NCBI GenBank assembly: GCA_964543235.1
Contig: CAZIXE010000005.1
Coordinates: 1 to 64,000 of the forward strand
Source of the DNA: JANMMJ01 sp964543235
Lineage (GTDB): Bacteria; Pseudomonadota; Alphaproteobacteria; Rhizobiales; Aestuariivirgaceae
DNA: 64,000 bases
Direction of reading: 5' to 3'
Position 1 is the first letter of the stretch. Each line of letters starts with the position of its first letter. The notes beneath the pieces were generated by a model. The model was not told the origin of the DNA and ran no database searches. It saw only the letters and a list, made by a program, of their open reading frames with translations. Made by a program: the position numbers and the translations under genes. This document shows positions 27,126 through 36,328 of the stretch, one piece after another.

Positions 27126-27872
27126 CTACCACTTCGGAATTTCTAGACCTTTCTCGAGCAGCTTGTCCCACGCCTCGTCCGGCGAATCGGCGAAGTCGAA
27201 AAGGGTCAAGTCCGCCGGATTGATCGTACCGGCTTCAAGAAAGAAATCAAAGTTGACCAGCGATCGCCAGAACTTTCGGTCGAACAGAATGATCGGCAGG
27301 TCGTCGTCCATCTTTCCTGTCTGGCGCAGGGTGAGGATTTCGAACATCTCGTCCATCGTGCCAAATCCGCCGGGAAACACGATGAGGGCCGCGGCACGCA
27401 TGGCCAGGTGCATCTTGCGCATCGCGAAGTAGTGAAAGCGGAAGGTGAGTTCCGGCGTCGAATAGGCGTTGGGTTCCTGTTCATGCGGCAGGGTAATGTT
27501 GAATCCGATCGAGGGTGCGCCGACGTCGAAGGCGCCGCGGTTGGCCGCCTCCATCACGCCCGGGCCCCCGCCGGTGGCAATTACGTTCTCGCGCGGCGCC
27601 TGGTGGTCGAGCATCGCGCCGCCACGCTCGGAGATGATGGCGGCCAGCCTCCGGGCATTGTCATACCACCCATTGGCTTCACCTTCCTTGACTCGCGCCG
27701 ATCCGAACATCACCACCGTTGAAGCGACCCCCCATTTGCGCAACGCCTCCTCCGCCTTCTGGTATTCGAGCTGGAACCTCAGTCCGCGGGTCGAATCGCC
27801 CAGCAGAAAATCTTGGTCGAGGGCGGGTAGCCGGTAAGCGGCAGAGGCCAATTGGGCCCGGTTCGATTTCAT
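27126..27872 (-). CDS. LOG-family Rossmann protein (TIGR00730 type)
   Basis: A 248-residue nucleotide 5'-monophosphate phosphoribohydrolase-like protein. The signature PGGFGTMDE and the GGGPGVMEAANRGA loop are complete. LOG proteins release the base from (cytokinin) nucleoside monophosphates or AMP. The long N-terminal extension before VMFGSARV (about 50 residues) puts it in the larger, LOG type II-like group. The start is the ATG at 27872; a longer frame to 28022 runs over the divergent PPK2 promoter. Confidence 0.87.
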   Translation of the reverse strand: MKSNRAQLASAAYRLPALDQDFLLGDSTRGLRFQLEYQKAEEALRKWGVASTVVMFGSARVKEGEANGWYDNARRLAAIISERGGAMLDHQAPRENVIATGGGPGVMEAANRGAFDVGAPSIGFNITLPHEQEPNAYSTPELTFRFHYFAMRKMHLAMRAAALIVFPGGFGTMDEMFEILTLRQTGKMDDDLPIILFDRKFWRSLVNFDFFLEAGTINPADLTLFDFADSPDEAWDKLLEKGLEIPKW

Positions 27873-27958
27873 GGGCGGATACTCCCTATCCAGCAACTTC
27901 CGGGGGCCTACTTGCAATCGCCAGGTCGTTCCCGCACCTTCTTGCCAAGGAGACCCCC

Positions 27959-28777
27959 ATGGCCAAATCAATTGCTTCCCGATACATGGCACAGCCTGGT
28001 AAATCTTTTGTCCTCGCTGCATGCGATCCCCGGGACGACGGCGGGTTTGCCGACAAGGACAAGACGAAGGCCCAGACGGCTGCCGACGCCTTGGCCATCG
28101 ACGCCCTGCAGGACCGGCTGTTTGCCGAGGGAAAGCGGGCCTTGCTCGTCGTGCTTCAGGGCATTGACTGCTCAGGGAAAGATGGAACGGTCAGGGCGGT
28201 GTTCAATAGCTGCGGCCCGATCGGTGTCCAGGTCACACCATTCAAGGTTCCCTCGGAAGAAGAACGCGCCCATGACTACCTCTGGCGGATTCACAAGGCC
28301 TGCCCGCCGCGCGGCATGATCGGTATCTTCAACCGCTCGCACTACGAGGACGTGCTGGTGGTCAAGGTCAGGAAGCTCGCTTCGCCTGAAGCCATCGAGC
28401 GGCGCTACGAGGAGATCAACCGCTTCGAGAAGCATTTGAGCGACAATGGCACCCGCATCCTCAAGTTCATGCTGCATATCTCCAGGGACGAGCAGGCCAG
28501 GCGCCTGCAGGAACGGGTTGCGGACCCGGCCAAGCAGTGGAAGTTCAACCCGGGAGACCTCGAAGACCGCAAACTGTGGGACGACTATATGGATGCCTAC
28601 GAGACCGCCGTGCAGCGCTGCTCGACAGAACATGCCCCATGGTACGTCATCCCCGCCGACCGCAACTGGGTGCGCAATGCGGCGATCGCTGCGATCGTCC
28701 GCAACGCTCTCGACGAGATGAATCCCCAATATCCCGGCCCCGACGGCTGGGATCCGAAGCAGATCGTCATCACCTAG
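27959..28777 (+). CDS. Polyphosphate kinase 2 family protein
   Basis: A 272-residue PPK2-domain protein starting at ATG 27959 after AAGGAGACCCCC. The Walker A-like GIDCSGKDGT near residue 68, the NRSHYEDVLV loop and the lid RRYEEINRFEKHL are intact. PPK2 enzymes phosphorylate nucleoside mono- or diphosphates with polyphosphate. The length and single domain fit a class I or III enzyme; the exact nucleotide preference cannot be read. It is divergent from the LOG gene with 86 bp between starts. Confidence 0.9.
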   Translation: MAKSIASRYMAQPGKSFVLAACDPRDDGGFADKDKTKAQTAADALAIDALQDRLFAEGKRALLVVLQGIDCSGKDGTVRAVFNSCGPIGVQVTPFKVPSEEERAHDYLWRIHKACPPRGMIGIFNRSHYEDVLVVKVRKLASPEAIERRYEEINRFEKHLSDNGTRILKFMLHISRDEQARRLQERVADPAKQWKFNPGDLEDRKLWDDYMDAYETAVQRCSTEHAPWYVIPADRNWVRNAAIAAIVRNALDEMNPQYPGPDGWDPKQIVIT

Positions 28778-28780
28778 CGG

Positions 28781-30016
28781 TCACGGCATTTCGCCACGCA
28801 TCAGCCGTGGCAGCTGTCCGGTCTGCCCCGCCGCTTCGCGCATGAAGAAGCTCTTCAGTGGCCCCATGGCATTGACCGCCAGAAGGCCGGCGTCCCGCAA
28901 GGTCCGCAGTACGGCATTGTCATTCGCAAATAACCGGTTCAACCCGTCACCCGCTAACGCGGTGGTGACAGTGTCGAACCGCCGCCAGCGCTGGTAATCC
29001 TTGAGGACCGCGGAGCCGCCGATATCGAGCCCAAGCGCGGCGGCCTTGGCGATGCATTCGGCGAGCGCGGCCACATCCCGCAGGCCGAGATTGAAGCCCA
29101 GTCCGGCAATCGGGTGGACGACATGCGCGGCATCGCCGATCAGCGCCAGGCGATGGGCAATGAATGATTGGGCCAGGTACATGTTGAGGGGATAGGACTG
29201 CCGCAGGCCGTCAAGCCGGATCGCCCCACGCGAGGTGCCGAAGCGCCGGGCAAGCTCGGCGAGGAAGCCATCGTCGTCGAGCGCCATAATCCGTCTGGCT
29301 TCGGTATCCCTCTCGGTCCACACGATGGAACTGCGGTTGCCGGGTAACGGCAGGATGGCAAACGGACCAGACGGCAGAAAATGTTCGACCGCCTGTCCGT
29401 TGTGCGGCAGCTCATGCGCCACCGTCGCGATGATGCCAGATTGATGATAGGGCCAGCCGGTCATGGCGATGCCGGCGGCGGAGCGCGCGGCGGAATTGCG
29501 CCCGTCCGCAGCAATGAGGAGGCTGCAGACCACCTGCCTGCCGTCGGCAAGTCCCAGCCGGACGCAGCCCGGCTCGAAGAGGTAATCCTTTGCAGATGTT
29601 TGCCAGGCAAGTGTGAGGGACGGTGACTGCTGGGCAGCCTCGAGCAGTGCCGCCAGGAGAAAGCGGTTCTCGACCAAATAGGCAGCCGGCCGTGTGTTGC
29701 GGGGATCTTCCTCGAAGCGCAGGAATAACGGCCGTTCCGCCACCGGCCCCCGGCTGTCCGAAACGATGATCTCCAGCATCGGCTGGGCATACGGCGCAAT
29801 CTCATCCCAGACCCCGATCGCCTCGAACATGGCGCGCGACGTCGCGGTGATCGCCGAAGCCCGCCCGTCGCTCGCGGCATCGAGGCTGGGCGCCGGAAGG
29901 GCATCGGCAATGAGGACAGTGAGCGGCCGCCGCGCTCTCGGCCCGCCAAGTGCCAGCGCCGCGGCCAGCCCGTTGAGCCCGCCGCCGGTGATGGCGATGT
30001 CATAGCCGTCATGCAT
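28781..30016 (-). CDS. UbiH/UbiF/VisC-family FAD-dependent hydroxylase
   Basis: A 411-residue flavoprotein monooxygenase. The FAD motif DIAITGGGLNGLAAALAL is at the N-terminus, and the second FAD motif IGDAAHVVHPIAGLGFNLG lies near residue 285. The family hydroxylates the ubiquinone ring. Which ring position is served cannot be told from sequence. It is divergent from tesB with 59 bp between starts, and its end lies 3 bp from the convergent PPK2 gene. ATG 30016 is chosen over a longer frame to 30076 that overlaps tesB. Confidence 0.87.
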   Translation of the reverse strand: MHDGYDIAITGGGLNGLAAALALGGPRARRPLTVLIADALPAPSLDAASDGRASAITATSRAMFEAIGVWDEIAPYAQPMLEIIVSDSRGPVAERPLFLRFEEDPRNTRPAAYLVENRFLLAALLEAAQQSPSLTLAWQTSAKDYLFEPGCVRLGLADGRQVVCSLLIAADGRNSAARSAAGIAMTGWPYHQSGIIATVAHELPHNGQAVEHFLPSGPFAILPLPGNRSSIVWTERDTEARRIMALDDDGFLAELARRFGTSRGAIRLDGLRQSYPLNMYLAQSFIAHRLALIGDAAHVVHPIAGLGFNLGLRDVAALAECIAKAAALGLDIGGSAVLKDYQRWRRFDTVTTALAGDGLNRLFANDNAVLRTLRDAGLLAVNAMGPLKSFFMREAAGQTGQLPRLMRGEMP

Positions 30017-30075
30017 GTCGGCGAGTTGGCGATTTTCGCTTGCTGCGGTCAAGCCCGTTCGCGCAAGATGCGACA

Positions 30076-30951
30076 ATGGCTGCGGGCTTGGTCGAATTGC
30101 TGGAGACCCTCGATCTCGAGGTGCTGGAGATTGATCTCTTTCGCGGGCGCAGTCCCGATATCGGCTGGCAGCGGGTATTCGGCGGTCAGGTCATCGGCCA
30201 GGCGCTCGTGGCGGCACAACGCACTGTCGAGCCCGCCCGCGGGACGCATTCCTTGCACGGCTACTTCATGCGGCCGGGCGACCCGAAGGTTCCCATCATC
30301 TACCAGGTGATCCGTGATCGCGACGGCGGCAGTTTCTCGACCCGCCGCGTCGTGGCGGTACAGCATGGCGTGCCGATCTTCTCAATGTCGGTGTCCTTCC
30401 ATGTCGCGGAATCGGGCTTCGAACATGCCGTAACCATGCCTGCCGTGCCGCGGCCGCAGGAACTGCCGAGCGAGCGGCAGATGCTCGAAGCCTCCGCCCA
30501 TGCCATGCCGGACAATATGCGGCGCTATTTCGAGCGCGATCGGCCGATCGAGCTGAGGCTCTGCGATCCTTCGCATTACCTTGCACCCCGCAAGAATGGC
30601 GACACTCACAATCATGTCTGGATCAGGGCCACGGGACCCCTTCCGGACGACACGCCGCTGCACCAGAGTGTCCTGGCCTATGCTTCCGACATGACCCTCC
30701 TGGACACCGCACTGGTGCCCCATGGCCGCAACATCTTCGATTCATCCCTGATGATGGCGAGCCTCGACCACGCCTTGTGGTTTCATCGCCCCTTCCGGAT
30801 GGACCAGTGGCTGCTCTATGCCCAGGACAGCCCTGCCGCGGCCGGCGCGAGGGCGTTCAATCGCGGGTTGATCTTCACCGAAGCGGGTGAGCTCGTTGCC
30901 TCTGCGGCACAGGAAGGTCTGATCCGCACGAAGCGGCCGAGCAAAATTTAG
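30076..30951 (+). CDS. tesB: Acyl-CoA thioesterase II
   Basis: A 291-residue double-hotdog thioesterase. N-terminal half: RVFGGQVIGQALVAAQRTV and LHGYFMRPGDPKVPIIYQV. C-terminal half: YASDMTLLDTAL with the catalytic Asp, SLDHALWFHRPFR, and NRGLIFTEAGELVASAAQEG. It hydrolyses medium- and long-chain acyl-CoAs. The first ATG fitting the family is 30076; a TTG at 30040 is an alternative. No clear ribosome site was seen. Confidence 0.92.
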   Translation: MAAGLVELLETLDLEVLEIDLFRGRSPDIGWQRVFGGQVIGQALVAAQRTVEPARGTHSLHGYFMRPGDPKVPIIYQVIRDRDGGSFSTRRVVAVQHGVPIFSMSVSFHVAESGFEHAVTMPAVPRPQELPSERQMLEASAHAMPDNMRRYFERDRPIELRLCDPSHYLAPRKNGDTHNHVWIRATGPLPDDTPLHQSVLAYASDMTLLDTALVPHGRNIFDSSLMMASLDHALWFHRPFRMDQWLLYAQDSPAAAGARAFNRGLIFTEAGELVASAAQEGLIRTKRPSKI

Positions 30952-30966
30952 GCAATAGAGAGATTG

Positions 30967-30983
30967 TGCCCAGATTTTGAGCA
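30967..30983. promoter_or_regulatory. Candidate NtrC binding site upstream of glnK
   Basis: TGC-N11-GCA matches the spacing of NtrC half-sites. It lies about 75-90 bp upstream of the sigma-54 promoter, the normal position for an enhancer-binding protein. A second inverted repeat, GCATGG-GCT-CCATGC, adjoins it at 30981-30995. Short motifs of this kind can arise by chance. Confidence 0.4.
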
Positions 30984-31055
30984 TGGGCTCCATGCTGACT
31001 CCGCGTCCAATGATTTTTATCAAGCAACAATAAGCAGTTACCCTCGAGCTCCAGA

Positions 31056-31071
31056 TGGCATGATTTTTGTT
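31056..31071 (+). promoter_or_regulatory. Sigma-54 promoter of glnK-amtB
   Basis: TGGCATG-ATTT-TTGTT matches the -24/-12 consensus TGGCACG-N4-TTGCW with exact spacing (GG at 31057-31058, TTG at 31067-31069). The predicted transcript starts about 28 bp before glnK, which follows a GGGGTAGGG ribosome site. Nitrogen-limited expression through NtrC and RpoN is the known pattern for glnK-amtB. Confidence 0.75.
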
Positions 31072-31109
31072 AACCGGGACTCATTGCCAAAACCTGAGGG
31101 GTAGGGTGC

Positions 31110-31448
31110 ATGAAATACATTATTGCCGTTCTGAAGCCGCACAAGCTGGAGGAGGTCCGCGAGGCACTCTCCGGCATTGGCATCCAGGGCATCACCGTCA
31201 CTGAAGTCAAGGGGCACGGCCGCCAGCGCGGCCACACCGAGATCTATCGTGGCGCCGAGTACACCGTCAGTTTTGTGCCCAAGGTGAAACTCGAGATCGC
31301 CGTCGAGGAATCGCTCGCGGAAAAGGTCATCGAGACGATCCGTGCCAAGGGCCAGACCGGCCAGATCGGCGACGGAAAGATCTTCGTCCTGCCGCTGCTC
31401 GAAGCCGTGCGCATCCGCACCGGCGAAACCGGCCAGGCGGCACTCTGA
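31110..31448 (+). CDS. glnK: Nitrogen regulatory protein P-II
   Basis: A 112-residue PII trimer subunit. Tyr51 in RGAEYTVSF is the uridylylation site at the tip of the T-loop, and the C-terminal IGDGKIFVLPLLEAVRIRTGE carries the ATP-binding loop. The neighbouring amtB, 27 bp on, marks it as GlnK: when nitrogen is plentiful the de-uridylylated form plugs AmtB. It is driven by the sigma-54 promoter just upstream. Confidence 0.96.
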   Translation: MKYIIAVLKPHKLEEVREALSGIGIQGITVTEVKGHGRQRGHTEIYRGAEYTVSFVPKVKLEIAVEESLAEKVIETIRAKGQTGQIGDGKIFVLPLLEAVRIRTGETGQAAL

Positions 31449-31475
31449 CAACCGGACTTCAAGAGGAAAGTGGAA

Positions 31476-32819
31476 ATGACGTCGATTAGCTTGAGAACTC
31501 CGAAGACGCTGGCTTTGGCAGCCGGTCTTCTGCTTGCGGCAGCCCTGCCCGCCATCGCCCAGGAAGCGGCTCCCGCCGCCACGCCTGTGATGGACAAAGG
31601 CGATACCGCCTGGATGATGACGGCGAGCTTGCTCGTGCTGTTCATGACCGTTCCCGGCCTGGCCCTCTTCTATGGCGGCCTGGTGCGCACCAAGAATGCG
31701 CTCTCCGTTCTGATGCAGACGACCATGATCGTCGCAGTCGTTATGGTTGTATGGGTGTTGTGGGGCTATTCCTTCGCCTTCGGCGGCAGCGACAGTCCCT
31801 ATTGGGGCGGTCTGGGCAAGCTCTTCTTGGCCGGTGTGACGAAAGATTCGACGGCTGCGACCTTCTCTGAAGGCGTGGTCATTCCCGAATATGTCTTCAT
31901 CTGCTTCCAGATGACATTTGCGGCGATTACGCCGGCCCTGATCATCGGCGCCTTCGCGGAGCGGGTGAAGTTTTCGGCTGTGGTCCTCTTCGCGATCCTC
32001 TGGGTGACCTTTGTGTATTTTCCGGTCGCTCACATGGTGTGGGATGCCAACGGCCTGATCTTCAAGATGGGGGCAATCGACTTCGCCGGCGGAACCGTGG
32101 TTCACATCAACGCCGGCGTCGCCGCGCTGGTTGGCTGCCTGCTCATCGGCAAGCGCAGGGGCTATGGCAAGGACATGATGGCCCCCCACTCCATGACGCT
32201 CACCCTGGTTGGCGCCGCCATGCTCTGGGTCGGCTGGTTTGGCTTCAATGCTGGCTCCAATCTCGAGGCCAATGGCGGTGCCGCACTCGCCATGATGAAC
32301 ACCTTTGTGGCCACAGCGGCCGCCATCATCGCCTGGAGCGTGATTGAAACCCTGCATCGCGGCAAGGCCTCCATGCTGGGTGCAGCATCGGGCATGATCG
32401 CCGGTCTCGTGGCCATCACCCCGGCCTGCGGCACCGTCGGTCCGATCGGCGGCATCGTGCTTGGCGCCATCGCCAGTGCCGGCTGCTATTTCTTCGTCTC
32501 GGTGGTGAAGATCAAGCTGGGCTACGATGACTCGCTCGACGTCTTCGGCGTGCATGGCATCGGTGGCATCATCGGCGCTCTCGGCACCGGCATCTTCACC
32601 GCACCGGGCCTGGGCGGCACGGGCGGCGACGACTTCTCGATTGGCGGCCAGTTCGCAACGCAACTCACCGCTGTCGTGATCACCATCCTGTGGACAGGCA
32701 TCATCTCCGCCATCCTCTACAAGGTGGTCGACTTGCTGATCGGCCTCAGGCCCACAGCCGAGGAAGAAACCCAGGGCCTCGACCTCACCTCGCATGGCGA
32801 GGCAGCCTATCACTACTGA
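31476..32819 (+). CDS. amtB: Ammonium transporter
   Basis: A 447-residue Amt channel with a signal peptide ending AIA/QE (about residue 28) and eleven predicted helices. The twin pore histidines are in VHINAGVAALV and VFGVHGIGGII. ATG 31476 is preferred over GTG 31470 because AGAGGAAAG sits at a proper distance only from the ATG. Downstream of glnK in one operon; a strong terminator follows the stop. Confidence 0.95.
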   Translation: MTSISLRTPKTLALAAGLLLAAALPAIAQEAAPAATPVMDKGDTAWMMTASLLVLFMTVPGLALFYGGLVRTKNALSVLMQTTMIVAVVMVVWVLWGYSFAFGGSDSPYWGGLGKLFLAGVTKDSTAATFSEGVVIPEYVFICFQMTFAAITPALIIGAFAERVKFSAVVLFAILWVTFVYFPVAHMVWDANGLIFKMGAIDFAGGTVVHINAGVAALVGCLLIGKRRGYGKDMMAPHSMTLTLVGAAMLWVGWFGFNAGSNLEANGGAALAMMNTFVATAAAIIAWSVIETLHRGKASMLGAASGMIAGLVAITPACGTVGPIGGIVLGAIASAGCYFFVSVVKIKLGYDDSLDVFGVHGIGGIIGALGTGIFTAPGLGGTGGDDFSIGGQFATQLTAVVITILWTGIISAILYKVVDLLIGLRPTAEEETQGLDLTSHGEAAYHY

Positions 32820-32853
32820 TCGGCGTTGAACCGCCACACGTTGCGCGCGCACG

Positions 32854-32882
32854 GGGGCCCGGCAAGACCGGGCCCCTTCCTT
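32854..32882 (+). terminator. Intrinsic terminator of glnK-amtB
   Basis: GGGGCCCGG (32854-32862), a 5-nt CAAGA loop and CCGGGCCCC (32868-32876) form a perfect 9-bp stem followed by TTCCTT. It lies 34 bp after the amtB stop. Confidence 0.8.
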
Positions 32883-32915
32883 ATGATCCTCCGGCAAGGC
32901 ACCCGGCCGCAAGGC

Positions 32916-32930
32916 TTAACGCTGCCTTAA
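32916..32930. promoter_or_regulatory. CtrA box upstream of ftsK
   Basis: TTAACGCTGCCTTAA is an exact TTAA-N7-TTAA motif, the full binding consensus of the cell-cycle regulator CtrA, 78 bp before ftsK. An AT-rich GAAATAAG at 32949-32956 could be the -10. In Caulobacter ftsK is under cell-cycle control, so the position makes sense. Confidence 0.65.
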
Positions 32931-33008
32931 CCACAGCCCTCCAGACTCGAAATAAGCAATTGTTTTCCTGCCCTTTCAATCTGCGTGCGGAGCCCTGGAG
33001 AACCATCA

Positions 33009-35564
33009 ATGGCGCATACGCAACCGATCGACACTGACGATGGTGCCGTCCCGGCTGCAGTAAGGCAGTTTCTGCGCAACCGTGCACTTGAACTGGCAGG
33101 CGTGCTGCTGACCGCCGTTATTGTGGTGCTGGGGCTTGCTCTTGCCACCTGGTCCGTCGGTGATCCGTCCTTCAACCGCGCCGTGGACGCCCGCCCCGGC
33201 AACCTCCTCGGTTATCCTGGCGCCGTTGTCGCCGACGAGCTGATGCAGTTCCTGGGACTGGGCGTGCTGGCGGTGATTGCCGTGCCCATGGCCTGGGCCG
33301 TGCGTTTCATGCGCCACGAGCCGCTTGAAGCGCCAGTCCGGTCCCTCTTTGCCTGGGGGGGCACCGCCTTGTTTCTCGCTGGGACGGCATCGCTCCTGCC
33401 ATCGCCCGCCGCTTGGCCGCTGGCGTCGGGGCTGGGCGGCAATGCCGGTGACATTCTCTCGGGCGCCATCGTGACCATACTGAGTCTGGGCCTCAAGGGA
33501 CTCTTCGCCACCATCGTCTGCACCCTGCTTCTGGCTGCGGGAACCATATCGCTGGGCTCATGGGCAACCGGCGTTTCGCGGGGCCAGGCCATCTTCTTTA
33601 CCCGTCTGTTCGGCGAGCGCGGTCTCGATCTTTACGCCATGCTGTCCGGCTGGCTGGCGCACCTGGTGATGGTCTGGCGGGCCCGCCGCGAGGCGCGGCG
33701 CGAGCGCGAAGCAGCAATCGTCTCCCGCCACGCCGCCGCACCGGTGCGCGGTTCCGTGCCCGGGGCCACGGGCCGCATCGAGCCGCTCCTCGATCGCAAG
33801 CCGGCCAGCCGCGAGCCCTGGCTGAAACTCCCGCCGGCGCCCGGCGAGGATCAGGAGGAGGAGGCTGACGCGGAGCTGGAGGGGGATCTGCTTGACGATG
33901 AGGACCTCGAGGAAGAAGCGGAGGAGGGGGAGAGTGACGAGGACGGGACGCCGCGCATTCGCGTCAGCCGGCTGAAGAAGCCTGTGAAGCCCGGGAGACG
34001 GGCCCGCCGCGACGCCGAGCCCGTCTTGCCCTTCGAAGAGGACGCTGAGTTCGAACTGCCTTCGCTAACCCTGCTGGCCGAGCCGAAGCGGCCGAGCAAG
34101 GGGCTGGACATCTCTGATGAAGCGCTTGAGCAGAACGCTCGTATGCTCGAAGGAGTGCTCGATGATTTCGGCGTCAAGGGCCAGATCATCAATGTCCGCC
34201 CCGGACCGGTGGTAACGCTCTACGAACTCGAGCCTGCTCCCGGCATCAAGTCGTCTCGCGTGATCAGCCTGGCCGATGATATCGCGCGCTCGATGAGTGC
34301 TGTGTCGGCACGCGTTGCGGTCGTGCAGGGCCGCAATGCCATTGGCATCGAACTCCCCAACGCCAAGCGCGAAACCGTGTTCCTGCGCGAGCTCCTGGCC
34401 TCCGAGCCGTTCGAGAAGTCAGGCCAGAATCTGGCCCTGGCACTCGGCAAGAACATTGGCGGCGAGCCGGTCTTCGCCGATCTTGCCCGCATGCCGCACC
34501 TGCTCATCGCCGGCACGACCGGCTCCGGCAAGTCGGTTGGCATCAACACCATGATCCTGTCGCTGCTCTACCGGTTGCCGCCGGGTCGCTGCAAGCTGAT
34601 CATGATTGATCCCAAGATGCTCGAGCTTTCCGTCTATGAGGGCATCCCGCATCTTCTCGCTCCGGTGGTCACCGATCCGCGCAAGGCAGTCGTTGCGCTG
34701 AAATGGGCGGTCCGCGAGATGGAGGACCGGTACCGCAAGATGTCGAAGGTGGGTGTGCGCAACATTGACGGTTACAACGCCCGCGTGAACGAGGCGCTGG
34801 CCAAGGGCCGGAGCCTGTCGCGCACCGTCCAGACGGGGTTCGATCCCGACAGCGGCGAACCGATCTTCGAGCAGGAAGAGATGGACATGTCGCCGATGCC
34901 CTACATCGTCGTCATCATTGATGAAATGGCTGACTTGATGATGGTGGCGGGCAAGGACATTGAAGGCGCCGTGCAGCGCCTTGCCCAGATGGCGCGCGCC
35001 GCCGGCATCCACGTGATCATGGCCACGCAAAGACCGTCCGTCGACGTGATCACCGGCACCATTAAAGCCAATTTTCCGACCCGAATCTCCTTCCAGGTGA
35101 CATCGAAGATCGACAGTCGGACCATTCTGGGAGAGCAGGGCGCCGAACAATTACTGGGGCAGGGTGATATGCTCTATATGGCGGGCGGCGGCCGCATTTC
35201 GCGCCTTCATGGGCCCTTCGTGTCGGACGGTGAAGTGGAGCGGATCGTGCGCTTCCTCAAGACCCAGGGCGCGCCGGATTATCTCGAGGCGGTAACCGAG
35301 GAAACCGATGAGGACGAAGAGGACGACGTGGACGCGGTTACCGGTCTTCCGGGCGGTTCAGGCGATGAACTTTATGATCAGGCTGTTGCCGTCGTGCTCC
35401 GCGACAAGAAAGTCTCGACCAGCTACGTACAGCGGCGGCTCCAGATCGGCTACAACAAGGCGGCAAGCCTGATCGAGCGGATGGAGAAGGAAGGCCTCAT
35501 TTCGGCGGCCAATGCCACCGGCAAGCGCGAGATCCTGGTGCCGGGAGACAGTGCCCGCGATTGA
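33009..35564 (+). CDS. ftsK: DNA translocase FtsK
   Basis: An 851-residue septal DNA pump. About four transmembrane helices occupy the first 190 residues. A short, very acidic linker (Glu/Asp-rich, about 280-315) follows, then the alpha-beta motor with Walker A GTTGSGKSVGINT (about 500-512) and Walker B YIVVIIDEMADLMMV. The C-terminal gamma winged helix (about 785-850, YVQRRLQIGYNKAASLIERME) reads KOPS. It moves the chromosome termini into daughter cells and activates XerCD. The start ATG 33009 follows CTGGAG. A CtrA box lies upstream. Confidence 0.95.
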   Translation: MAHTQPIDTDDGAVPAAVRQFLRNRALELAGVLLTAVIVVLGLALATWSVGDPSFNRAVDARPGNLLGYPGAVVADELMQFLGLGVLAVIAVPMAWAVRFMRHEPLEAPVRSLFAWGGTALFLAGTASLLPSPAAWPLASGLGGNAGDILSGAIVTILSLGLKGLFATIVCTLLLAAGTISLGSWATGVSRGQAIFFTRLFGERGLDLYAMLSGWLAHLVMVWRARREARREREAAIVSRHAAAPVRGSVPGATGRIEPLLDRKPASREPWLKLPPAPGEDQEEEADAELEGDLLDDEDLEEEAEEGESDEDGTPRIRVSRLKKPVKPGRRARRDAEPVLPFEEDAEFELPSLTLLAEPKRPSKGLDISDEALEQNARMLEGVLDDFGVKGQIINVRPGPVVTLYELEPAPGIKSSRVISLADDIARSMSAVSARVAVVQGRNAIGIELPNAKRETVFLRELLASEPFEKSGQNLALALGKNIGGEPVFADLARMPHLLIAGTTGSGKSVGINTMILSLLYRLPPGRCKLIMIDPKMLELSVYEGIPHLLAPVVTDPRKAVVALKWAVREMEDRYRKMSKVGVRNIDGYNARVNEALAKGRSLSRTVQTGFDPDSGEPIFEQEEMDMSPMPYIVVIIDEMADLMMVAGKDIEGAVQRLAQMARAAGIHVIMATQRPSVDVITGTIKANFPTRISFQVTSKIDSRTILGEQGAEQLLGQGDMLYMAGGGRISRLHGPFVSDGEVERIVRFLKTQGAPDYLEAVTEETDEDEEDDVDAVTGLPGGSGDELYDQAVAVVLRDKKVSTSYVQRRLQIGYNKAASLIERMEKEGLISAANATGKREILVPGDSARD

Positions 35565-35635
35565 TGTTCCGTGCCGCAATCTGGCCAGTTTGTTGTACGA
35601 GTTGCAGTCGCAGAACAATGGGAAATGAGCAAGTC

Positions 35636-36289
35636 ATGAAGAGCCGATCACCGTTTTCACAGTGGGTCGCATTGATGCTGGTGACAGCGGCCGCATGGGT
35701 GGTCTGGCCCGCCAGCCGGGCCCTGGCGATTACCCAGGCGGAGGCAGCGGCCGCCGTCTCCGAGATCAATGCCTTTATCAACGAGAATCGCGCCATGCAG
35801 GGTGAGTTCACTCAGATTGGCCCGACCGGCAATGTCTCAAAAGGCGTCTTTTACATCTCCAAGCCGGGCAAGATGCGCTTTGAGTATGCCGCGCCCAACC
35901 CGTATATCATCGTCTCTGACGGCATGTGGGTAACGATAAAGAACCGAGCCAAGGAGCGCGGCGACCAGTATCCGCTGTCGCAGACACCGCTAAGACTGGT
36001 TCTTTCCGACAGCATCAATCTCCTCAAGGAGACAACGGTCTTGAGCGTCGAAAAGACTGACGACATCACCAGCGTCACGCTTGAGGACCGGAAGCGCTCT
36101 GTGCCGGGACAGCTCGTGCTGGTCTATGATGCAGCGCGGAAAGCCTTGCAGCAATGGGTCGTCATCGACGGCAAGGGGCGGCGGACCACAGTCTCCCTCG
36201 AAAATGTCGAAACAGGAGTAGCGGCCGATCCGAAACTCTTTGAAATCAAGATCGACCGCTCGAAACGCAGGAAGAGCACCAACAAGTAA
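35636..36289 (+). CDS. lolA: Outer-membrane lipoprotein carrier protein
   Basis: A 217-residue periplasmic LolA with a signal peptide (hydrophobic VALMLVTAAAWVVWPASRALA). The LolA core MQGEFTQIGPTGNVSKGVFYISKPGKMRFEY is clear (split here by reading: MQGEFTQ, then KPGKMRFEY). It ferries lipoproteins from LolCDE to the outer membrane. The start is uncertain: ATG 35636 has GAG at a good distance, ATG 35618 has none. It follows ftsK by 71 bp and may share its transcript. Confidence 0.9.
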   Translation: MKSRSPFSQWVALMLVTAAAWVVWPASRALAITQAEAAAAVSEINAFINENRAMQGEFTQIGPTGNVSKGVFYISKPGKMRFEYAAPNPYIIVSDGMWVTIKNRAKERGDQYPLSQTPLRLVLSDSINLLKETTVLSVEKTDDITSVTLEDRKRSVPGQLVLVYDAARKALQQWVVIDGKGRRTTVSLENVETGVAADPKLFEIKIDRSKRRKSTNK

Positions 36290-36328
36290 CAGGCGACTCA
36301 AGGCAGATCGCCGAAAAGTGACAGGCCA

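Noticed and set aside
31038..32912. Very long leftward open frame over glnK-amtB
   Set aside because: Composition is typical of an antisense shadow, and both rightward genes are unambiguous.
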